DNA from: Syntrophaceae bacterium UBA5619
Lineage (GTDB): Bacteria; Desulfobacterota; Syntrophia; Syntrophales; UBA5619
Reading direction: 5' to 3'
Assembly: GCA_002424545.1 (NCBI GenBank)
Contig: DIKL01000076.1
Span: forward strand, 10,610-30,975
DNA: 20,366 nucleotides
In this document: piece after piece, positions 15,012 through 20,366 of the stretch
How the letters are laid out: every line of letters begins with the position of its first letter
Position numbering within the stretch: the first letter of the stretch is position 1
Position numbers and translations under genes: made by a program
Notes under the pieces: generated by a model
What the model saw: only the letters and a program-made list of their open reading frames with translations
Told to the model about the DNA's origin: nothing
The model's database searches: none

Positions 15012-15911
15012 TCAGGATTGGATCAATCCCATCTCCTTGAGGATCTTTCGTAATTTCTCACGGTTTTCCGGCGTCATCGGGCCGACAGGCAGGACCGCGG
15101 GACCGGCGTCGATCCCGATCATGGTCAACGCCTCCTTGACAACCACGGGGAAGGTGCCCAGGCCGAAGGCGATCCGCAGCGGCGCCAGACGGTACTGGGC
15201 TTCGAGCGCCCGCTTGTGATCCCCCGCGAGGAATGCCTCGTAGATTTCCACCGGCACGCGCGGATCGACGTTTCCCGTGGCGCAAATCGAACCTTTGGCT
15301 CCGTAGCAGAGCGCCGCATAGATCAGCGTGTCGCGTCCCATCAGGACGTGGAAATTCATCCCTCGGGTGAGGCGGATGTATTCGCCCGTGAGCGACATGT
15401 CGCCGCTGGAGTCCTTGATGCCGATGATGTTGTCCACGGCGGCCAGCTCCAGGACCGTAGAGACCGGGAAAGGCACCTGGGTCCGGTCCGGGTTGGAGTA
15501 GAGCAGGATCGGCAGGTCCGGGCAGGCATTCGCAATCGCCGTATAATGGTTGATCAATTCCTTCTGACTGGGGACGAGAAAATAGGGGGTAATGGCGGAG
15601 ACGGCGCTGACGCCCAGATCCCGCGCCATTTTGGTCGTTTCGATCGCCTCGCGGGTTGTGACGGCGCCGGTTCCGGCATAAACGGGAATCCGCCCGCGGG
15701 TCTCGTCGACGACAATCCGAATCGCCTCTTTTTTTTGTTCGAAGGTCAGTGAAAAAAATTCTCCCTGGCTCCCGACCGGGAAGAGACCATGAACGCCGCC
15801 GTCGATCAGGTGGTTGGTCAGTTTACGGAGCGCGCTTTCGTTGATGCGTCCCTTCTCATCCAGCGGTGTGATCATCGCGGGAATAATCCCCTTGGGCACA
15901 AATGGTTTCAT
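15012..15911 (-). CDS. DapA/NanA-family pyruvate-dependent aldolase or dehydratase
   Basis: The 299-residue TIM-barrel enzyme is of the dihydrodipicolinate synthase / N-acetylneuraminate lyase superfamily. The Schiff-base lysine is Lys166 in IIGIKDSSGD, the catalytic tyrosine is Tyr138 in LLYSNP, and the substrate-carboxylate loop is GSQGE (47-51) in place of the GTTGE typical of true DapA. Conserved AGTGAVTTREAIE follows. The GSQGE loop and the linkage to a 2-hydroxyacid dehydrogenase and a TTT carboxylate transporter argue for a catabolic keto-acid aldolase or sugar-acid dehydratase rather than lysine biosynthesis. AGGAGA lies 6 nt upstream of the ATG. It is the promoter-proximal gene of the operon. 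Substrate identity is unknown. Confidence 0.9.
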   Translation of the reverse strand: MKPFVPKGIIPAMITPLDEKGRINESALRKLTNHLIDGGVHGLFPVGSQGEFFSLTFEQKKEAIRIVVDETRGRIPVYAGTGAVTTREAIETTKMARDLGVSAVSAITPYFLVPSQKELINHYTAIANACPDLPILLYSNPDRTQVPFPVSTVLELAAVDNIIGIKDSSGDMSLTGEYIRLTRGMNFHVLMGRDTLIYAALCYGAKGSICATGNVDPRVPVEIYEAFLAGDHKRALEAQYRLAPLRIAFGLGTFPVVVKEALTMIGIDAGPAVLPVGPMTPENREKLRKILKEMGLIQS

Positions 15912-15978
15912 TCGATTCTCCTGATCAAGCGATTTTCAATCGACAAGCTTTGAAAAAAAACGCGCGTACGGAAGTTCA

Positions 15979-16014
15979 AAACGCCGAAACGACGATCTCT
16001 CTCCCGCGGCGTTT
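15979..16014. promoter_or_regulatory. Repeated AAACGNCG motifs at the TTT-operon start, possible operator
   Basis: AAACGCCG (15979-15986) is directly followed by AAACGACG (15987-15994), and an inverted copy CGGCGTTT lies at 16007-16014, next to the predicted -10. The outer pair is a perfect 8-bp inverted repeat with a 20-nt spacer. Because the upstream arm spans the predicted start site, a protein-binding operator is more likely than an mRNA hairpin. Confidence 0.4.
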
Positions 16015-16016
16015 AA

Positions 16017-16045
16017 ACCATAAGAAAAAGAAGTATGGCTGTCAA
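16017..16045 (-). promoter_or_regulatory. Sigma70-type promoter of the aldolase-dehydrogenase-TTT operon
   Basis: On the minus strand a perfect TTGACA (16040-16045) and TATGGT (16017-16022; 4/6) are spaced 17 nt apart. A start near 16010 would give a leader of about 100 nt before the ATG at 15911. The -10 region touches the palindrome GTTTAAAC (16011-16018). Confidence 0.6.
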
Positions 16046-16073
16046 GTGTAAAAAAAGGGGAGAAGAAGTTCAA

Positions 16074-16096
16074 AAGCCCTTTTCTGTAAAGGGTTT
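16074..16096. repeat. Short inverted repeat upstream of the SpoU-family gene
   Basis: AAGCCCTTT (16074-16082) and AAAGGGTTT (16088-16096) can form a 9-bp stem with one G-U pair and the loop TCTGT, in the divergent intergenic region. No T tract follows on either side, so it is not an evident terminator. Its role is unknown. Confidence 0.3.
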
Positions 16097-16176
16097 CTCT
16101 GTTAAGATGACCCGTCGTCGGAAAGCATCGGACGGACGAAAATCGGACGCCCGCGAGAAACGGGGGGAAACAGAAG

Positions 16177-16971
16177 ATGTCGGAAGGGATTGCGAGACCA
16201 TCGGGATCCCAGCTCAGACGGTGGGGAAAACTGGCGACAGAGAAGCACCGACGGCGGGAAGGGCTTTTTCTTGCTGAAGGAGGCAAGGTCGTCGGAGAAC
16301 TTCTCCGGAGTCGGCGACCGGCGGAGGCGCTGCTGATTTCCCCGGCGGGCGAGAAGAAACGGGATGAACTGCTGGAAAAGGTTCCGTCGCCGATTCCGAT
16401 TTTCCGGCTCACGGACCGTGAATGGGCGAACTTGAGCCAGGATCCCTCCCCGGAAGGGATAATGGCGGTGGCGATCGCACCGCCGTTCGTCGATCCCGTC
16501 GACCGGCTTTCGACCGAAACGGGGCCGCTGTTGCTGCTCCACCGGGTGAACAATCCCAACAACCTGGGAGCCCTTCTCCGGACGGCGCACTGGTTCGGCT
16601 TCCGGACGGTTCTCGTCAGCAAAGGCTCCTGCGACGTGATGAATCCCAAGGTTGTCCGGACATCGATGGGGAGCCTCTTCCACCTGACCGTAATGGAAAA
16701 TATGGACTTGGAGGCTATGTTGCCGGAGATCCGGCGGCGTTTTCGTGTCGTGGGCAGCGAGGTCCGGGAGGGGGACGCGCCCCATCCCTGCGGTCCCGCG
16801 ACCGCGCTCCTGATGGGGAGCGAGAGCCACGGTCTGCCGGCAACGCTTCTCGGGCAGATCGACGAACGGTGGCGGATCCCGGGCACGGGTGAAGCGGAGT
16901 CGCTGAGTCTCCCGCAAGCGGCGGCGATCCTCATGTACGAATGCACAAGAACGACCGGTTTCGCGAGGTGA
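16177..16971 (+). CDS. SpoU/TrmH-family RNA 2'-O-ribose methyltransferase
   Basis: The 264-residue protein is a SPOUT methyltransferase that should methylate a ribose 2'-OH in rRNA or tRNA using S-adenosylmethionine. The N-terminal about 100 residues form a substrate-binding domain (GSQLRRWGKLATEKHRRREG; FLAEGGKVVGELL). The C-terminal trefoil-knot domain shows all three SPOUT motifs: motif 1 LHRVNNPNNLGALLRTAHWF, with the Asn and Arg of the active site; motif 2 ALLMGSESHGLP; and motif 3 RIPGTGEAESLSLPQAAAIL. The ATG at 16177 follows GGGGGGAAACAGAAG. It is followed after 6 nt by cutA and then glk, probably one transcript. Whether it acts on 23S rRNA like RlmB or on another RNA cannot be determined. 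Confidence 0.9.
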   Translation: MSEGIARPSGSQLRRWGKLATEKHRRREGLFLAEGGKVVGELLRSRRPAEALLISPAGEKKRDELLEKVPSPIPIFRLTDREWANLSQDPSPEGIMAVAIAPPFVDPVDRLSTETGPLLLLHRVNNPNNLGALLRTAHWFGFRTVLVSKGSCDVMNPKVVRTSMGSLFHLTVMENMDLEAMLPEIRRRFRVVGSEVREGDAPHPCGPATALLMGSESHGLPATLLGQIDERWRIPGTGEAESLSLPQAAAILMYECTRTTGFAR

Positions 16972-16977
16972 TCTACG

Positions 16978-17310
16978 ATGGAAGGGTTCATCCAGGTGAC
17001 GACAACGACGGAAAAGAGAGAGGATGCCGAGCGAATCGCCCGGTCGCTTGTCGAGACAAGGCTCGCCGCCTGCGTCCAGATCGTGGGGCCGATCGAAAGC
17101 ATCTATCGCTGGAAGGGTCGGATCGAGACGGCGGGCGAGTGGCTCTGCCTGATCAAGAGCCGGGAAGAGGTTTACGGGGCGGTCGAACAGGCCATCCGAT
17201 CGCTCCATCCCTATGAGACGCCGGAGATCATCGCCGTCCCGGTGGCCGCGGGCAGCCGCGACTATCTCGGCTGGCTTCGGTGTGAACTGGCCGCGCCCTG
17301 CGAGGAATGA
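16978..17310 (+). CDS. cutA: Divalent-cation tolerance protein CutA
   Basis: The 110-residue protein is a CutA1-type, PII-like small trimeric protein. The family core is plain: FIQVTTTTEKREDAERIAR at the N-terminus, LVETRLAACVQIVGPIESIY in the middle, then RWKGRIE, EWLCLIKS and LHPYETPEIIAVPV. Only the C-terminal tail (CELAAPCEE) is variable. CutA was named for copper tolerance in E. coli, but its molecular role is unsettled. A very strong ribosome binding site, GAGGTGATC, spans the end of the SpoU gene and lies 4 nt before this ATG, so expression may be high. The stop codon overlaps or directly abuts the glucokinase start region. Confidence 0.93.
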   Translation: MEGFIQVTTTTEKREDAERIARSLVETRLAACVQIVGPIESIYRWKGRIETAGEWLCLIKSREEVYGAVEQAIRSLHPYETPEIIAVPVAAGSRDYLGWLRCELAAPCEE

Positions 17311-17312
17311 AG

Positions 17313-18287
17313 ATGTTTCTGGCCGGCGATATCGGCGGCACGAAGAGCCGCTTGGCGATTTTTTCGGACGGCGCCGACCCGAGAGAGCCGCTTACGGAGG
17401 AGATCTTTCCCAGCGGCCACTACCCCGGGATCGAGGCCCTGATCCAAACCTTTCTGGAACGAAAGGGTCTGCCGGCGGACCGGGCCTGCTTCGCCGTCGC
17501 CGGGCCGGTTATCCGGGGCCGCGCGAAGATGACCAACCTTCCCTGGATCGCGAATGCTGAAGCCATTCAGGATGAATGCGGTTTTCGATCCGTCCGGCTG
17601 CTGAACGATCTTGCGGCCACCGCCCGCGCCGTGCCGCTCTTGAAACCGGGTGAGTTCCATACGCTCTGTCCCGGCGAGCCTGCGGCCGACGGCATCATCG
17701 CCGTGATTGCCCCGGGGACAGGTTTGGGAGAAGCCTTTCTGACCGGAAACGGTAGGCGCTGGCGGGAACACGAATCCGAGGGTGGACACGCGGACTTCGC
17801 TCCGGGGAGCCCACTGGAAGAGGAACTTCTCCAAGAACTCCGCAAAGAATTCGGGCATGTCAGCTACGAGAGGGTCTGTTCCGGGCCGGGAATCGCGCGG
17901 ATTTACCGCTTTTTGAAGGAGAAAGGCGCAGAGGAGCCGGCCCCGCTGGCCGCGAGACTGGCCGCGGCCGACGATCCCACGCCGATCATCGTCGAGGCAG
18001 CGCTGAAGGAGAAGGCCGGTCTCTGCATTCGGACAATGGAACTCTTCTGTTCGATCCTCGGGGCGGAGGCGGGGAATCTGGCTTTAAAGACGCTGGCGAC
18101 GGGGGGCGTCTTCATCGGCGGAGGAATCGCGCCGCGAATCCTCCCCTTTCTCGAGAAGGGATCCTTTCTGGCCGCGTTCAGGAGGAAGGGGCGGATGGCC
18201 GATCTGCTGCTGCGGATTCCGGTCCACGTGATTGTGGAACCGCGGGCGGCCTTGATCGGCGCGGCCGTCTGCTGCGCAGACCGTTGA
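17313..18287 (+). CDS. glk: Glucokinase (Glk family)
   Basis: The 324-residue protein is an ASKHA-fold hexokinase of the bacterial Glk (non-ROK) family, phosphorylating glucose with ATP to glucose 6-phosphate. The ATP-binding phosphate loop GDIGGTKSRLAI opens the protein. It continues with FAVAGPV, the sugar-binding LNDLAATARAVPLL with the catalytic Asp, IAPGTGLGEAFL, and the ESEGGHADFAP motif. There is a glycine-rich GGVFIGGGIAPRIL (adenosine site) near the end. The second ATG (17313) is preferred over 17307 because GAGGA (17302-17306) then lies 6 nt upstream; the first ATG overlaps the cutA stop and touches the ribosome binding site. It is the third gene of a plus-strand cluster. Sugar specificity is inferred from the family. 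Confidence 0.9.
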   Translation: MFLAGDIGGTKSRLAIFSDGADPREPLTEEIFPSGHYPGIEALIQTFLERKGLPADRACFAVAGPVIRGRAKMTNLPWIANAEAIQDECGFRSVRLLNDLAATARAVPLLKPGEFHTLCPGEPAADGIIAVIAPGTGLGEAFLTGNGRRWREHESEGGHADFAPGSPLEEELLQELRKEFGHVSYERVCSGPGIARIYRFLKEKGAEEPAPLAARLAAADDPTPIIVEAALKEKAGLCIRTMELFCSILGAEAGNLALKTLATGGVFIGGGIAPRILPFLEKGSFLAAFRRKGRMADLLLRIPVHVIVEPRAALIGAAVCCADR

Positions 18288-18294
18288 TGAACAT

Positions 18295-18400
18295 CCGTCT
18301 GCTGCGTTCCCCATATCCTTCGCCGTTCAGCGTACACCGAAGTGCGCCTCACGGCTTCGGGATTTCGGGAGCCTTGTATCTGGGCATTTTTGAACAGGCC
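18295..18400. repeat. Putative dispersed palindromic repeat between glk and hcp
   Basis: This 106-bp non-coding stretch has a quasi-palindromic layout: CCGT (18323-18326) and GCGTAC (18330-18335) face GTGCGC (18342-18347) and ACGG (18351-18354) around a short loop, with weaker complementarity further out. The arrangement, ending in the run CATTTTTGAACAG, resembles intergenic repeats I recall from deltaproteobacterial genomes; I cannot check copy number. Its first 12 bases CCGTCTGCTGCG duplicate 18265-18276 at the end of glk. Confidence 0.4.
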
Positions 18401-18440
18401 GCAAGAAGTGGGATAGCTGCGCGGGCCGTTTTCAGTTTGC

Positions 18441-18454
18441 TTGATGTAAGTCAA
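18441..18454 (+). promoter_or_regulatory. FNR/CRP-family (HcpR-like) operator of hcp
   Basis: TTGATGTAAGTCAA matches the FNR consensus TTGAT-N4-ATCAA at 9 of 10 defined positions. CRP/FNR-family regulators, including HcpR in Desulfovibrio and relatives, are known to control hcp. The site is centred 41.5 bp from a start predicted by the adjoining -10 box. Confidence 0.6.
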
Positions 18455-18476
18455 ACCATTCAGGCGATGTTCGGGA

Positions 18477-18482
18477 TAGAAA
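18477..18482 (+). promoter_or_regulatory. Putative -10 element of hcp
   Basis: TAGAAA (4/6 to TATAAT) occupies exactly the -12 to -7 position expected if the operator at 18441-18454 is a class II activator site at -41.5. This would place the transcript start near 18489 and give a leader of about 70 nt. No good -35 hexamer is needed in that arrangement. Confidence 0.4.
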
Positions 18483-18559
18483 GGATCAACCATGGGGGTG
18501 GCGTCTTGGACGAATGCGAAGCGCTTGCCCCTCGATTCCAATTCATAAGGAGGTGGGTC

Positions 18560-20188
18560 ATGTTTTGCTATCAGTGTGAACAGACGGCCAAGGGGCAAGG
18601 GTGCAGCGTGTCCGGGGTCTGCGGAAAGAAGCCCGACGTGGCCGCGCTGCAGGATCTGCTCGTGTATGCGCTGGCAGGGCTCTCCCAAACCGCGATTGCG
18701 ACGCGCAAGGAAGGGATCCGAGATCATGGGATCGATGTGTTGGTCTGCGAGGGACTCTTCACCACGGTCACGAACGTCGACTTCGATCCGGAGCGCATCG
18801 CGTTGCTGATCCGGAAGGCCGTGTCCCTCCGTGACGGAATTCTGGGAAAATTGAAGGCGGCGGGAAAGTCCGCCGATCTTTCGGACGAGGCCGCGCAGTT
18901 CCAGCCGGCGGAGACGATCGACGGGCTGGTTGCCCAGGCCGAGCCGCATGGGATCAAATCCTATCCGGCCGCCGATGCCGACATCCTTTCATTAAAGCAT
19001 ACGCTTCTCTATGGGATCAAGGGAGTGGCCGCCTACGCCGATCATGCCCAGATCCTCGGTCGGGAGGACGAGGCGGTGTACGCCTTCCTCCAGGAGGCAC
19101 TGGCCGCGCTTCTCGACGGAAAGATAGACGTGGGCGGGATGCTCGGGCTTGTGCTGAAGTGTGGTGAGATGAACCTGCGGACGATGGAGCTCCTCGACGC
19201 CGCCAACACGGGGGCTTACGGCCACCCCGTTCCGACGAAGGTTCCGCTCGGGGCAAAGAAGGGGAAGGCGATCCTGATCTCCGGCCACGACCTGAAGGAT
19301 CTCGAAGCGCTGCTGAAGCAAACGGAAGGAAAGGGGATCTTCGTCTATACCCATGGCGAGATGCTCCCCGCCCACGGCTATCCGGGGCTGAAGAAATACG
19401 CACATTTCTATGGCCATTACGGGACGGCCTGGCAGAACCAGGCGAAGGAATTCTCCGCGTTCCCCGGCGCGATCGTGATGACGACGAACTGCATTCAGAA
19501 GCCGCAGCAGATTTACGAAGGGCGGATCTTCACGTCTGGGCTGGTGGCCTGGCCGGGGACGGTCCACATCCCTGATCGCAACTTCGCGCCGGCCATCGAG
19601 GCGGCCCTCGCGGCACCGGGGTTCGCTGCGGATGTGGAGGGGAAGGACGTGATGGTTGGCTTTGCCAGGGATACGGTTCTTGGGGTCGCGGAGCAAGTGA
19701 TAGCGGCGGTGAAGGACAAGAAGATCCGCCACTTCTTCCTCGTGGCCGGCTGCGACGGGGCGAAACCGGGTCGGAACTACTACACGGAGTTCGTCGAGAA
19801 GGTTCCCGCGGACTGCATGGTCCTCACGCTCGCCTGCGGAAAATTCCGCTTCTTCGACAAGGACCTCGGAGACATCGGCGGGATTCCGCGCCTCCTCGAC
19901 ATGGGGCAATGCAACGACGCCTACTCCGCGATCCAGGTGGCCGTAGCCCTGTCGAAGGCCTTCGGCGTCGGCGTGAACGAGTTGCCGCTTTCGATGATCA
20001 TCTCCTGGTACGAGCAGAAGGCGGTGGCGGTCCTGCTGACGCTGCTGGCGCTCGGGATCAAGAACATCCGCCTGGGGCCGACGCTGCCGGCGTTCATTAC
20101 ACCGAACGTGCTGGGCGTTCTGGTCGAGAAGTTCGGGATCAAGCCGATCACGACGCCGGATGAGGATCTGAAGGCGATTCTCGGATAA
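18560..20188 (+). CDS. hcp: Hybrid cluster protein (class I), hydroxylamine/NO-related reductase
   Basis: The 542-residue protein is Hcp, an Fe-S enzyme of anaerobes studied as hydroxylamine reductase and linked to nitric-oxide detoxification. The N-terminal cysteines C3, C6, C15 and C21 (FCYQCEQTAKGQGCSVSGVC) have the Cx2Cx8Cx5C spacing of class I enzymes, which bind a 4Fe-4S cluster. Ligands of the hybrid cluster are seen in order: His in YTHGEMLPAHGYP and its glutamate, Cys in VMTTNCIQKP, Cys in LVAGCDGAKPG, Cys in LTLACGKFRF, Cys in MGQCNDAYSA, and Glu in ISWYEQKAVA. The ATG at 18560 is chosen because AAGGAGGTG lies 5 nt upstream and the Cys motif begins at residue 3. An in-frame extension back to 18284 has no such support. 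An FNR/HcpR-like operator is upstream and a terminator downstream. Confidence 0.96.
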   Translation: MFCYQCEQTAKGQGCSVSGVCGKKPDVAALQDLLVYALAGLSQTAIATRKEGIRDHGIDVLVCEGLFTTVTNVDFDPERIALLIRKAVSLRDGILGKLKAAGKSADLSDEAAQFQPAETIDGLVAQAEPHGIKSYPAADADILSLKHTLLYGIKGVAAYADHAQILGREDEAVYAFLQEALAALLDGKIDVGGMLGLVLKCGEMNLRTMELLDAANTGAYGHPVPTKVPLGAKKGKAILISGHDLKDLEALLKQTEGKGIFVYTHGEMLPAHGYPGLKKYAHFYGHYGTAWQNQAKEFSAFPGAIVMTTNCIQKPQQIYEGRIFTSGLVAWPGTVHIPDRNFAPAIEAALAAPGFAADVEGKDVMVGFARDTVLGVAEQVIAAVKDKKIRHFFLVAGCDGAKPGRNYYTEFVEKVPADCMVLTLACGKFRFFDKDLGDIGGIPRLLDMGQCNDAYSAIQVAVALSKAFGVGVNELPLSMIISWYEQKAVAVLLTLLALGIKNIRLGPTLPAFITPNVLGVLVEKFGIKPITTPDEDLKAILG

Positions 20189-20232
20189 ACAAGGTTTCGG
20201 GCAGACGGAGCGTAAAGTGGTTTTTGAACGAG

Positions 20233-20264
20233 AAGGGGAGGCCGGAATGCCTCCCCTTATTTCC
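20233..20264 (+). terminator. Rho-independent terminator after hcp
   Basis: AAGGGGAGGC (20233-20242) and GCCTCCCCTT (20249-20258) form a perfect 10-bp stem with the loop CGGAAT, followed by a short AT/T-rich tail. It lies 45 nt after the hcp stop. The T tract is short, so efficiency may be moderate. Confidence 0.7.
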
Positions 20265-20366
20265 CTGAATCGGGCTTGATGCCGTTTCCGGGCTGATCTT
20301 GTATAAACAATTCATATGATATCATGACGGAATCGGCGTCGGGACCACTCATGGATTTGCGAGGAA

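Noticed and set aside
15936..17208. Long minus-strand open frames (388 and 368 aa) over the SpoU-family gene
   Set aside because: They overlap a gene with all SPOUT motifs and the cutA start and show no recognisable domain.
18284..18559. N-terminal extension of hcp by 92 residues
   Set aside because: Hcp proteins begin at the MFCYQC motif. AAGGAGGTG precedes the ATG at 18560, and the upstream stretch holds an operator and a repeat.
17903..18949. 348-aa minus-strand frame spanning glk end, the intergenic region and hcp start
   Set aside because: Antisense to two strongly supported genes; no domain and no ribosome binding site considered convincing.
20324..20366. Open frame from ATG 20324 to the window end
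   Set aside because: Only 14 codons, no ribosome binding site, overlaps a palindrome; not enough to call a partial gene.

Overview
The window is GC-rich, densely packed bacterial chromosome. The gene content suggests a strict or facultative anaerobe, most likely a member of the Desulfobacterota (former Deltaproteobacteria). It carries a class I hybrid cluster protein, an ADP-forming acyl/acetyl-CoA synthetase, a tripartite tricarboxylate transporter (TTT) operon, and an apparent selenocysteine-encoding UGA. The taxonomic call is inference; there is no rRNA marker here.

Layout. (a) 1-1080: the C-terminal part of an IS4-type transposase (minus strand, running off the window) abuts the 3' end of an NAD(P)H-dependent FMN reductase gene. 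(b) 1238-2208, plus strand: a DUF1460 cysteine-peptidase-like gene translationally coupled to a 50-residue membrane protein. (c) 2187-7435, minus strand: one tight operon, transcribed from a near-consensus sigma70 promoter, in the order ADP-forming acyl-CoA synthetase, glycosyltransferase, GNAT acetyltransferase, DUF4922 HIT-like protein. (d) 7495-10843, plus strand: trxB, lgt and a CoA-disulfide-reductase-like gene, closed by a strong bidirectional terminator. (e) 10864-16045, minus strand: an operon of a DapA-family aldolase, a D-2-hydroxyacid dehydrogenase and the TTT transporter TctB-TctA-TctC. (f) 16177-18287, plus strand: SpoU-type RNA methyltransferase, CutA and glucokinase, closely spaced. 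(g) 18290-20264, plus strand: a putative dispersed repeat, an FNR/HcpR-like operator with a class II promoter, hcp, and a terminator.

The main discovery is at 9416-10750. The flavoprotein disulfide reductase reading frame has a single in-frame TGA at codon 44. This is the position of the catalytic cysteine (Cys43) of CoA-disulfide reductase, in the motif that normally reads SFANCALPY. A perfect 8-bp hairpin with a GGU loop follows, and its loop starts 19 nt after the UGA, the same spacing as I count in the E. coli fdhF SECIS. The simplest reading is a selenoprotein: a selenocysteine version of CoA-disulfide reductase/NADH oxidase, in an operon with thioredoxin reductase. Conventional gene callers would start it at the ATG at 9551 and lose the FAD-binding N-terminus and the active site.

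Functionally the window mixes thiol and nitrosative redox defence (TrxB, the Sec flavoprotein, Hcp, FMN reductase), envelope functions (Lgt, glycosyltransferase, DUF1460), acyl-CoA energy metabolism, and uptake plus breakdown of an unidentified organic acid.
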